DNA of 64,000 nucleotides from CAYNWT01 sp964450955 (GTDB taxonomy: Bacteria; Planctomycetota; Planctomycetia; Planctomycetales; Planctomycetaceae). This document shows, piece after piece, positions 26,876 to 34,841 of the stretch. The translations under genes were made by a program, and so were the position numbers. The stretch covers positions 28,947 through 92,946 of the forward strand of contig CAYVFI010000028.1 of NCBI GenBank assembly GCA_964450955.1, read 5' to 3'. The stretch's first letter is position 1. Each line of letters starts with the position of its first letter. The notes below the pieces were generated by a model. It saw only the letters and a program-made list of their open reading frames with translations, made no database searches and was not told the DNA's origin.

Positions 26876-29284
26876 ATGTTGAAAAGACGAAAACGACAAC
26901 AGCACACAAGCGCTGCACGACTTGTTGAGACGGTAGAACCGCGCGTTCTGCTTTCAGGGACCAACGGTGAAGTCGCGTCCATCGATGGCTCTGGAAACAA
27001 CCTTGAAAACGAAGACTGGGGTAGCACCCATGTCGATCTCGAACGACTTGTGTCGGTCGAATATGAAGATGGAGTCTCGTCGCTCGCCGGAGCAGACAGA
27101 CCCAGCGCACGTGAAATCAGTAACGGCATCGCGGCCGTGGACGAGTTCCAGGAGAACGACCGATATCTGACGGATGTCCTGTGGGTCTGGGGACAGTTTA
27201 TTGATCACGACCTGGACCTGTCGGAAGGGGGAACCGGTGGCGAGGCAAACATCGCTGTTCCTGCCGGCGATCCGTGGTTCGATCCGTTCGGAACCGGTAC
27301 AGCCGAGATCGGGTTCACTCGAACCGGTGGCGAACTGGATGCCGACGGAGTCCTGCAACAGGTCAACGACATCACTGCGTTCCTTGATGGTTCGGTCGTT
27401 TACGGTTCTGACCAGGAACGCGCCGATGGTCTGCGAACCTTCGAAGGTGGTCTGCTGGCGACCAGTGACGGCGACTTGCTGCCGTACAATGTCGATGGCC
27501 ACGAAAACGCTGGCGGTACCGGCGACACGCTGTTCCTGGCCGGTGATGTTCGAGCCAACGAGAACATCGCTCTGGCTTCGATGCACACCGTTTGGGTTCG
27601 CGAACACAATCGCATCGCGACCGAAATGGCAAAAGAGGATCCCAGCCTGTCTGATGAGGAACTGTACCAGGGCGCTCGAGCAATCGTGCGAGCCGAATTG
27701 CAGTCGATCACCTACAACGAGTACCTGCCGGCACTGTTGGGAACCGACGCCATTTCGCAGTACGACGGCTACGATTCTGATGTGAATCCAAACATCAGTA
27801 ACCTGTTCTCCACGGCGGCTTACCGATTCGGCCACACGTTGTTGTCGCCGGAACTGCTGCGTCTGGATGCCGATGGCAACGAAGCCGACGAAGGCCACAT
27901 CGCGTTGCAGTCCGCGTTCTTCCGGCCCGACGAACTGGCGACCAACGGCATCGATTCCATTCTGCGGGGAGCGACCGTCCAGGTGGCTCAGGAACTGGAC
28001 AACGAAGTTGTTGACGACGTCCGTAACTTCCTGTTCGGCCCACCCGGGGCAGGCGGCTTTGATCTGGTTTCGCTCAACATTCAGCGTGGTCGTGATCATG
28101 GACTGGCCGATTACAACCAGGCCCGAATCGATCTGGGACTCGAAGCGGTTCAGAGCTTCAGCGACATCACTTCCGATCCGGAAGTTGCCGCTCAGTTGGA
28201 ACAGCTGTATGGAACCGTCGACAACATCGACGTTTGGGTTGGAGGACTTGCCGAAGACCACCTGCCCGGTTCGTCCATGGGAGAGACGTTCACAACGGTT
28301 CTGGTCGATCAGTTCGAACGCCTGCGTGACGGCGATCGGTTCTGGTACGAAAACATCATGAGCGATCGTGAAATCGAAGAAATCGAAAGTACGACGCTGG
28401 CAGATGTCATCCAGCGCAATACGGACATTGAAGGATTGCAGGACAACGTGTTCTTCGCTCCGTCCGTGCTGCATGTTGAAGTCGCCGATACGGATACCGG
28501 CAACGTCACAATTCGAGAGAAGCGTGGGACCATTGAAGTTGTTAATGATCGAACCAGCCGTGTCATCGCGTCTATGTCTGCTGACGAAGTCCAGCGTGTC
28601 GTCGTCATCGGTGACTCGGAGCAAGGCGAACGGTTCACCGTCTCGGCAATTGACGCTGCGTCTTTGCCGGGCGGGATCGTCACCAGTTTCGGAACCGGTT
28701 CCAACGACAGGCTTCGTGTGATTGGTGAGAACTCAGCTGACACGATCCTGATTGACGACACAGCAGTCGATTTCAACGGATTGACTGTGCAGCACTTCGG
28801 GAGTGAATTCCTCGTCGTCAAAGCAGGCCGCGGCAACGATACAGTCACGGTCGCCGACGATGCAGAAATCCCCGTCCAACTTTACGGAGGTCGTGGCGCC
28901 GACAGCCTGACTGGCGGCAGCGGTGACGACTTCATCAGAGGCCAGGGAGGCAGTGACTACATCGATGGCGGCTCTGGCCACGACCAACTGTTCGGTATGA
29001 ATGGCAAGGATGAAATCTACGGACGCAGCGGTCGTGACCTCCTGTCTGGCGGCAACGGAAGTGACCGGCTGGTGGGTGGCGGTTCTGCCGACAACCTGAA
29101 TGGCGGTCGCGGCGCCGACCAACTTCACGGCGGAAGCGGTTCCAACTGGTTCGCGCTGGATGCCGGTGATGGTGACATGATCAACGACTTCGATGTGGAC
29201 GACATTCGTGACGCCATGCAACTGCCTCGTCAGGTCTACGACGCTGTCTTCACTAACAAGTTCCTGAAAGAACTCTTCAGCTAA
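26876..29284 (+). CDS. Animal-type heme peroxidase with RTX repeats
   Basis: An 802-residue extracellular peroxidase of the peroxinectin/myeloperoxidase group. Residues 1-27 are basic and end in VEPRVLLSG, a motif common at the N-terminus of large planctomycete surface proteins. The peroxidase domain (about 60-520) has WGQFIDHDLDL with the distal histidine and calcium-site aspartate, TVWVREHNRIA, YRFGHTLL with the proximal histidine, and NIQRGRDHGLADYN. Residues about 660-780 hold repeated GGxGxDxLxGG calcium-binding RTX motifs, typical of proteins exported without a cleaved signal. It would use H2O2 to oxidise halides or organics. Start at 26876 is backed by GGAGA. No type I secretion genes are adjacent. 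Confidence 0.92.
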   Translation: MLKRRKRQQHTSAARLVETVEPRVLLSGTNGEVASIDGSGNNLENEDWGSTHVDLERLVSVEYEDGVSSLAGADRPSAREISNGIAAVDEFQENDRYLTDVLWVWGQFIDHDLDLSEGGTGGEANIAVPAGDPWFDPFGTGTAEIGFTRTGGELDADGVLQQVNDITAFLDGSVVYGSDQERADGLRTFEGGLLATSDGDLLPYNVDGHENAGGTGDTLFLAGDVRANENIALASMHTVWVREHNRIATEMAKEDPSLSDEELYQGARAIVRAELQSITYNEYLPALLGTDAISQYDGYDSDVNPNISNLFSTAAYRFGHTLLSPELLRLDADGNEADEGHIALQSAFFRPDELATNGIDSILRGATVQVAQELDNEVVDDVRNFLFGPPGAGGFDLVSLNIQRGRDHGLADYNQARIDLGLEAVQSFSDITSDPEVAAQLEQLYGTVDNIDVWVGGLAEDHLPGSSMGETFTTVLVDQFERLRDGDRFWYENIMSDREIEEIESTTLADVIQRNTDIEGLQDNVFFAPSVLHVEVADTDTGNVTIREKRGTIEVVNDRTSRVIASMSADEVQRVVVIGDSEQGERFTVSAIDAASLPGGIVTSFGTGSNDRLRVIGENSADTILIDDTAVDFNGLTVQHFGSEFLVVKAGRGNDTVTVADDAEIPVQLYGGRGADSLTGGSGDDFIRGQGGSDYIDGGSGHDQLFGMNGKDEIYGRSGRDLLSGGNGSDRLVGGGSADNLNGGRGADQLHGGSGSNWFALDAGDGDMINDFDVDDIRDAMQLPRQVYDAVFTNKFLKELFS

Positions 29285-29514
29285 CCGCTTCGGAATTCTG
29301 ATTCCACGAACTTGTCGCTTGGAAGCCATGCCTGGGATCAGGGTAGGCAGACTCACACCTATTGCTGGCGTATCGACTTGTGAAAACTCACGAACCAGAG
29401 CTCTTGCCTGACCACGGTGGTTGGGTGAGGGCTACTGGGGTTCCACGACCCAGGGTGCACGCAGTTCATGCGCGCGAACCAGCTTCTGCGATTCACCGAT
29501 GTCACAACATGAAC

Positions 29515-29541
29515 TTGATGCCGATCGAAGACGTCTATAAT
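29515..29541 (+). promoter_or_regulatory. Possible sigma-70 promoter for a small RNA
   Basis: TTGATG (29515-29520) and a perfect TATAAT (29536-29541) are separated by 15 bases, a little short. The -10 hexamer is striking in this G+C-rich DNA, and an intrinsic terminator lies about 150 bases downstream with no open frame between. Confidence 0.45.
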
Positions 29542-29547
29542 AAAAAT

Positions 29548-29699
29548 TAGTGGAAAACGTCACGGACCGAACTCGCCCTGTTGCCGATGTGCTTCGGGAC
29601 GTACAACTTAATTCTTAGACCGGAAACGCGGTCCGGGAGCACTCGGGGTTCCGGATCGAACCGGTCGGAGTCCCCGCTCGCATGAGCGGGGACTTTTTT
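29548..29699 (+). ncRNA. Candidate structured small RNA of about 150 nt
   Basis: Between a TATAAT box and a strong intrinsic terminator lies about 150 bases without coding potential but rich in local pairing, for example GACCG-GAAACG-CGGTC and CCGG-ATCGAA-CCGG, plus a distant GGACCG/CGGTCC pair. Size would suit 6S-type or regulatory RNA. I do not recognise the conserved 6S bubble, SRP GGAA/GCAGC core, or tmRNA features, so the family is left open. Confidence 0.45.
29670..29699 (+). terminator. Rho-independent terminator
   Basis: GTCCCCGCTC-GCAT-GAGCGGGGAC followed by six T: a perfect 10-base stem, four-base loop and T-tract. The clearest intrinsic terminator in the window. It is 386 bases after the peroxidase stop, so it more likely ends the putative small RNA than the peroxidase message. 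Confidence 0.9.
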
Positions 29700-29842
29700 A
29701 ATGCGCTGCGAAAATTACCACATTCGCGTTAACCATCGTTCACCCGCGGCACCTATTTTATTCTTAGTCGCAATCGCTAAGCTCATTCCGGCGAAAGCCA
29801 GCGCCCGGCAACTTCAAAACTTCAGACCATCGAGGCCGTAGC

Positions 29843-30274
29843 ATGATCACTCCGTTTCACCTTGCGTTTCAGGTACGCGACATCGCTGAAGCGCGCGAGT
29901 TCTATGGAACCAAAATGGGACTGCCCGAAGGTCGCAGTGATGAGAAGTGGATCGACTTTAACTTGTTCGGTCACCAAATTGTTGTCCACCTGAATCCAGA
30001 ACTGGGCCCAACCGGTCGCGTTTCAAACTACTGCAACCCGGTTGACGATCACGCCGTTCCGGTTCCCCACTTCGGAGTTGTCCTGGAAGTCAAGGACTGG
30101 AAACAACTGTCTGAACGTGTTCGCACGTTTGTAGACAAATTCATCATCGAACCGTACGTCCGGTTCGAAGGAGAACCTGGCGAGCAGTACACAATGTTCT
30201 TTGAAGACCCCAGCGGCAACGCGTTAGAATTCAAAGCGTTCGCCAACATCGAAGCAGAACTGTTCGCGACCTAA
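29843..30274 (+). CDS. VOC (glyoxalase/dioxygenase) superfamily protein
   Basis: A 143-residue single-module VOC protein: N-terminal PFHLAFQVRDIAEAREFYGTKMGLPEG, then VPHFGVVLEVKDWKQL, and the C-terminal FFEDPSGNALEFKAF. His6 region, His54-type and Glu131-type positions suggest a metal-binding VOC enzyme such as a dioxygenase-like or lyase-like protein. Start is the ATG at 29843. Its substrate cannot be read from sequence. It is followed at 30 bases by an unrelated membrane protein gene in the same direction. Confidence 0.85.
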   Translation: MITPFHLAFQVRDIAEAREFYGTKMGLPEGRSDEKWIDFNLFGHQIVVHLNPELGPTGRVSNYCNPVDDHAVPVPHFGVVLEVKDWKQLSERVRTFVDKFIIEPYVRFEGEPGEQYTMFFEDPSGNALEFKAFANIEAELFAT

Positions 30275-30304
30275 GCGGCTTCTGCCCGACTCGGGATAGA
30301 TACG

Positions 30305-31306
30305 TTGGCAGACACCGAGACAAACCGAATCTACCTCAGTGATGCCGCAGTCCAGCGTCTGGTGGAACTGGGTATGCCCATGGAGATTGCGAGGTCTGTC
30401 CAGGTCTCGCCAGGACTTTCCCGCCGAGCGAAAGTCGGAACCGGGCTGCTAACACTAGTGATCATGCTGGTGTTCATCCCATCCTTGATCGTCCTGTACA
30501 TGGCGATATGCGATCCGGCAGTTTGGGTCGCACTCGGACTGATCCCCGCGGACACCATCGCTGTCGACGTCGAACAGTTTAGCGTCGGGCTGGCAATCTT
30601 CGTGGCAATTGCAGCGACCGGGGTCACGACAGGGCTGCTTGCGTCGCTCAACAAAGATCTGGCAATTTGTTCGGCGATCACGGCAATCCAACAGTACTCC
30701 TCCAGAGCATCCCGCTCCATGGCCATCCTTCCCGGCCGCGCGATCAGGAACATCTCACCGGATCTGTCACGTGACGACTATCTGGCCGCCTACCCACGTG
30801 CGGAAAGTGGATTTGCATTCCGGCTAATGCTGGGGCTGGTAGTCATCAGCGTGGCGTTCATGCTTTGGGACGCTCACAGTGCCACATGCGCGACGCCGCA
30901 GTGGCTTAGAGTTGGCAGTCGATTTGGGTTCTCGCGTTCCGTGGATTGGGACGCGATAGAACGCGTGGCAACGGGCTGCTACCTAAGCGGCAATGGAACC
31001 GTCATCAAGAAGAACTACAAGTTGTACCACTCGGCCGGCGAAGTGAACGACTTTGGCGATGCAAAACTGACACGTCTGGCACAGCTTGACGAACTTGTCC
31101 GAAAGGCAAACGTTGCCTGGGAGGTCGCCCGGTTTGATGGCGGCAAGTTCGCTGGTCGCGCACAATGGAACCTGGATGCGTTCGAACAAGTCAGGGAGAA
31201 CTTGTCCGCCGACGACTGGTCAACATTTACCCGCGTCTTCCGCCTTCGCGAATGGGCCGACACCAACCGCCCACGACACGAGAAGCGACAACAAAAGAAT
31301 CACTAA
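30305..31306 (+). CDS. Membrane protein of unknown function
   Basis: I do not recognise a family. A 333-residue protein with a TTG start, an N-terminal cytosolic stretch (residues 1-40), two strong transmembrane segments near 45-70 and 90-117, a cytosolic or lumenal loop, a third near 175-192, and a soluble C-terminal half of about 140 residues ending in a basic tail (RPRHEKRQQKNH). The soluble region has regular helices but no motif I can name. Directly abuts the next gene, whose ATG follows the stop codon at once, so they may be co-transcribed. A later start at the internal ATG near residue 24 is possible. Confidence 0.65.
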   Translation: MADTETNRIYLSDAAVQRLVELGMPMEIARSVQVSPGLSRRAKVGTGLLTLVIMLVFIPSLIVLYMAICDPAVWVALGLIPADTIAVDVEQFSVGLAIFVAIAATGVTTGLLASLNKDLAICSAITAIQQYSSRASRSMAILPGRAIRNISPDLSRDDYLAAYPRAESGFAFRLMLGLVVISVAFMLWDAHSATCATPQWLRVGSRFGFSRSVDWDAIERVATGCYLSGNGTVIKKNYKLYHSAGEVNDFGDAKLTRLAQLDELVRKANVAWEVARFDGGKFAGRAQWNLDAFEQVRENLSADDWSTFTRVFRLREWADTNRPRHEKRQQKNH

Positions 31307-32335
31307 ATGGGGTGTAGCATGTTCGGAACGAGGAACCAAACCGCCCTGGCAACATTGGTAAATGCTGCCGTGTTGCTGTTCGCTCTGCCGTACTCGCTGC
31401 CAGCACAAGACGCCGCGACCAAACCGGTTCTGCATAGCGCGAAGAAAATCTGGGACGCCGCACCGCACAACGCATTCACAGATTTGGTTCGACACAACGA
31501 TCGTTGGTACTGCGTGTTCCGGGAAGGCAAAAGGCATGTCTCGCCCGATGGAGCTCTGCGAATCATCACGTCTGAACAGGGAACCGAATGGACCTCCGCG
31601 GCGTTGATTACGTCTGCAACTTCAGACCTGCGGGATGCGAAGATTACAGTCACGCCAAAGGGGCAGCTAATGCTGTCCGGAGCCGAGGCGGTTCCTAACG
31701 CTGACTACACCCACCAATCGTTGACGTGGTTCTCATGGGACGGCCTGCACTGGACGGACTCGAATCGCGTGGCGGACCAGGACGTCTGGCTATGGCGAAC
31801 AATCTGGGCGCCCAACAAATTGGCCTACGGATTCGGCTACCTCACCAACAACAAGCGCGGCCTGCGTTTCTATAAAAGCGACAACGGCAGAAAGTATGAG
31901 ACGCTGATTGAAAACGTCGGGGGACTCGGTACCTACCCAAACGAAACCGATATGGTGTTTCTCAGGGATGGAACCGCGTACTGCCTGCTGCGACAAGACG
32001 GCGAACCCAACCACGGACTCATCGGAACATCGAAACCACCATATCGGAACTGGACATGGAAAGACCTTGGCGTCCGTATCGGTGGACCCGCGATGATACG
32101 GCTGCCCAACGGACGCTACTTCGCAACAGTCCGACTTTACGACGCACCGGTTCGGACCTCGCTGTGCGAAGTCGATCCGGAAAACGCAAAACTGACCGAG
32201 GTTCTAAAACTCCCATCCGGCGGCGACACCAGTTACGCCGGTATGGTGTGGCACAAGAACCAGCTGTGGATCAGTTACTACTCGTCACACGAAAAGAAGA
32301 CATGTATCTACCTGGCGCGAGTTGGGTTTGAATAG
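31307..32335 (+). CDS. Exported sialidase-like beta-propeller protein
   Basis: A 342-residue protein with a signal peptide (residues about 10-33, ending SLPAQ). Asp-box-like turns are seen: SEQGTEWTS, SWDGLHWTD and SDNGRKYET, plus the opening FTDLVRHNDRWYCVFREG and DLRDAKI typical of six-bladed sialidase/neuraminidase folds. Its reaction may be removal of terminal sugars from a glycan, but the full sialidase Arg triad is not certain. The first ATG immediately follows the stop of the membrane protein gene; an ATG four codons later (31319) is an alternative. A double hairpin follows the stop. Confidence 0.75.
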   Translation: MGCSMFGTRNQTALATLVNAAVLLFALPYSLPAQDAATKPVLHSAKKIWDAAPHNAFTDLVRHNDRWYCVFREGKRHVSPDGALRIITSEQGTEWTSAALITSATSDLRDAKITVTPKGQLMLSGAEAVPNADYTHQSLTWFSWDGLHWTDSNRVADQDVWLWRTIWAPNKLAYGFGYLTNNKRGLRFYKSDNGRKYETLIENVGGLGTYPNETDMVFLRDGTAYCLLRQDGEPNHGLIGTSKPPYRNWTWKDLGVRIGGPAMIRLPNGRYFATVRLYDAPVRTSLCEVDPENAKLTEVLKLPSGGDTSYAGMVWHKNQLWISYYSSHEKKTCIYLARVGFE

Positions 32336-32364
32336 GCGGGGCGGAGTGGTCGAGACCAACTGAC

Positions 32365-32442
32365 AACGTCGCCGAACACGATGTTCGGCGACGTTGAACA
32401 GCTTAAGTTGTTCGCGGACCGGAGTCGGAGACTCCGGCGACA
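32365..32442. repeat. Two-hairpin intergenic repeat, copy 2
   Basis: A perfect 14-base stem with CGA loop, arms AACGTCGCCGAACA and TGTTCGGCGACGTT (32365-32395), is followed by CCGGAGTC-GGA-GACTCCGG (32419-32437) and the tail GGCGAC-like sequence to 32442. It repeats the layout at 3898-3945. It sits between two convergent genes, where it may also help end both transcripts. Confidence 0.75.
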
Positions 32443-32446
32443 CTCG

Positions 32447-34279
32447 CTATCGCAGCTCCTTGATTTTCGGGTAGTTCAGCAGAAACTCTGAACGCTTCTC
32501 TGCGAAGGCTCTGATACCGGTTGAATCCTCGTCAGGCTTGGCATCGACAGTGGCCTTCTTGAAGTCGGATGTTGTGAATAACTTCCGAGTATCCCTGGCA
32601 ACCTCGTCTTCAATCAAACCACGGTACTGATTCACGCTTGGGCCAAGATTCTTCCAGGCCAGCATTTCCGCAATTGTCTTGAGGTTCATCAAGTACTGCC
32701 GTTGCCACTTCGGATTATTCAGCAAGACGCTTCGCAGCGGCATGCGTTCTTCATTCAGTCCGATCATCGGATCAAGTTCGGCACCGCCACCGCCGCCGGC
32801 ACCGCCACCGCCAGGAGGACCACCACCGGGAGGACCACCAAAACCGCCACCCCGCTGACGACGTCCGCCCTCGGGAGGACCATCACCACGCTGGCCGCGC
32901 TGGCCACGTCCGCCTTCGGCCGGTTGTTCGCCCGGACGTTGCCCCCGCGCGGGAGCGTCACCCGGACGTGCACCAAACCCACCACCGGGAGGACCACCAA
33001 ACCCACCGCCGGGGGGACCACCAAAGCCACCGCCAGGAGGGCCGCCACCGGGAGGGCCGCCACCGGGAGGACCGCCGAACCCACCACGCCGACCACCGCG
33101 GCCACCACGACCACCACCGGGTCCGCCGCCGCCGCCATGCCCGGCAACCCTGAACGCTTCGTTCATGTCGTGTGGCAGAATGTGGAACTTCCCATCAACG
33201 TCCTGATAGATACTGTAGTCGCTGGCCCGAGTCCAATAGCCGTCGCTGTTGGCCAATGCCACATCGACAGCCAGAAACCAAAGAGCCCCCTCAACATCAA
33301 GTATCGGTGTGAGGGCTTGCTCCAACTCGGCCGCAGGTGTTTCGTTCAACACCTTGCACAGGTTGATCAGATCTTTCCACGAAGACTCTTTGTCTTTTGA
33401 TTTGATGTCGAACCGTTGTTTGTACGGTTCCAATTCATCGCCAAGGTATCGCAAACCACCGTCGCCCTGCGGACTACCGCTCACTTTCCAGCGAGCTCCC
33501 TTTTTGGTTTTGTAGTTCTCTTTCAGGAACGTCTTGTTGAACTGCTGCGAACTCACATACAGCCCCCAACTTTCGCCATTGATCACGACCTTGACGTAAT
33601 TCACCTTAGGCGTCGGAATGCGTGCACCGGCAATGTTCGAGTACAAAATTGAACTCATCATTGACGGGTCGCCGTTGCAGTTCAGCAAATTCAACGACTT
33701 GTAGCCGTACAACTTTTGGTCTTCGTCCATGAAGTCCATGGACAGGTTCAACGATCGCTTTGATCCTTCCGCGATCATGAAAAACGAAGACGCACCGCGG
33801 AAACTCACCCCGACATTGGGGTACTCTTTTCCGTCCACGGTCAGCTTCGCCGGGACCTCAATATCCGTTGGCTTGAAGGTAGCGAGTTCCTTCTCCCAGT
33901 CCTTCTTGTTTTCGAACTCCAGAAACAGCGTTCGCAAGACAGTCTGGTCATACAGCGCCGCGTCAGGATAAATTTTCGCGTCGGAGACACTCACCTTCGG
34001 TCCCGGCTTACCGGCAACCGCCGATCGTCCCCCGCGTGGACCGCGCCGACGACGCCCGCCGCCGTTGGCCGCGTTCTTCTCCAAATCGGCTCGCGCGACT
34101 TTGCGTTCGTCTGTGTTCAGAACACCGTCGCCGTCCTTATCGTAGTCCTTAAGAATCAACTGATCCGGTGCGTTCGGTCCACCACCTCCCGGTGGCCCCT
34201 GTGCGTAACCAATCGAGGACAGGAGAACAAACCCCGCCGCGGCCCAAATGCTTTTATTCAAAACCAATTTGTCCATCAT
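32447..34279 (-). CDS. Exported CotH-like kinase family protein with Gly/Pro-rich insert
   Basis: A 610-residue protein. The ATG at 34279 starts a signal peptide (ending SSIGYAQ). An EF-hand-like loop DKDGDGVLN follows near residue 50, then a basic RRRRGPRGGR stretch. The CotH domain has YPNVGVSFRGASSF, YGYKSLNLLN, GLYVSSQQFNKTF and the active-site-like HILPHDMNEAF. Directly after that lies a low-complexity insert of about 130 residues of GGPPGG and RGG units, then a C-terminal helical part (QYLMNLKTIAEML). CotH proteins are atypical kinases that phosphorylate surface or spore-coat proteins. The insert splits the CotH domain, which is odd. Target unknown. Confidence 0.85.
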   Translation of the reverse strand: MMDKLVLNKSIWAAAGFVLLSSIGYAQGPPGGGGPNAPDQLILKDYDKDGDGVLNTDERKVARADLEKNAANGGGRRRRGPRGGRSAVAGKPGPKVSVSDAKIYPDAALYDQTVLRTLFLEFENKKDWEKELATFKPTDIEVPAKLTVDGKEYPNVGVSFRGASSFFMIAEGSKRSLNLSMDFMDEDQKLYGYKSLNLLNCNGDPSMMSSILYSNIAGARIPTPKVNYVKVVINGESWGLYVSSQQFNKTFLKENYKTKKGARWKVSGSPQGDGGLRYLGDELEPYKQRFDIKSKDKESSWKDLINLCKVLNETPAAELEQALTPILDVEGALWFLAVDVALANSDGYWTRASDYSIYQDVDGKFHILPHDMNEAFRVAGHGGGGGPGGGRGGRGGRRGGFGGPPGGGPPGGGPPGGGFGGPPGGGFGGPPGGGFGARPGDAPARGQRPGEQPAEGGRGQRGQRGDGPPEGGRRQRGGGFGGPPGGGPPGGGGAGGGGGAELDPMIGLNEERMPLRSVLLNNPKWQRQYLMNLKTIAEMLAWKNLGPSVNQYRGLIEDEVARDTRKLFTTSDFKKATVDAKPDEDSTGIRAFAEKRSEFLLNYPKIKELR

Positions 34280-34455
34280 CACGCTCACTCTTCCAGTACG
34301 GGACCTGTCAGGGACTCCTTCAGCCACAAGTATAGCCGGCCCACCTTAACGCTACGTGAACCGACTGGTTGATCACCAACCAGCCGGCAGCGAGAACTTC
34401 CCGGTTAGAGTTGTTAGGCTGAAGGCAAACCAACAGTCCCCCAGGAATTCCCAAC

Positions 34456-34827
34456 ATGCAGCTCGGTGCATTCTCCGTAAGTCTGGCAGTGAAAGACCTG
34501 CAAGTCTCCAAAGCCTTCTACGAAAAGCTCGGCTTTAGCGACCTTGGCGGTAACGCAGAACACGGCTATCTAATCATGAAGAATGGCGACACCGTCATCG
34601 GTTTATTCCAGGGAATGTTCGAACACAACATCCTGACCTTCAACCCCGGCTGGAACAGCAGCGCAGAGAAGTTGGACAGCTTCACAGACGTCCGCGACCT
34701 ACAGAAAGAACTCAAAGCCGCAGGCATCGAATTCCAAACCGAAGCCGACGAAAACACGACCGGCCCCGCAAGTTTTGTCGTCAACGATCCGGACGGAAAC
34801 GCGATCCTGATTGACCAACACGTTTAA
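34456..34827 (+). CDS. Small VOC superfamily protein
   Basis: A 123-residue VOC module: [23 protein letters not shown] at the N-terminus, [20 protein letters not shown] in the middle and [16 protein letters not shown] at the end. Typical of glyoxalase/bleomycin-resistance-like proteins that coordinate a metal between two beta-alpha-beta-beta-beta units. No substrate can be named. It is unlike the VOC protein at 29.8 kb beyond the shared fold. Fourteen bases before the first tandem sulfatase, same direction. Confidence 0.85.
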   Translation: MQLGAFSVSLAVKDLQVSKAFYEKLGFSDLGGNAEHGYLIMKNGDTVIGLFQGMFEHNILTFNPGWNSSAEKLDSFTDVRDLQKELKAAGIEFQTEADENTTGPASFVVNDPDGNAILIDQHV

Positions 34828-34841
34828 ATCCGGACCAAAGA

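Noticed and set aside
26954..28624. A 556-residue open frame on the minus strand opposite the peroxidase gene
   Set aside because: It is fully antisense to a gene with clear domain evidence. It has no family motif and its length follows from codon bias in G+C-rich DNA.
29548..29699. 6S, SRP or tmRNA gene
   Set aside because: Conserved cores were not recognised and the length does not suit tmRNA or RNase P; kept as unclassified.
32764..33147. Proline/valine-rich open frames opposite the CotH insert
   Set aside because: They are artefacts of the GGN-repeat codons in the other frames.
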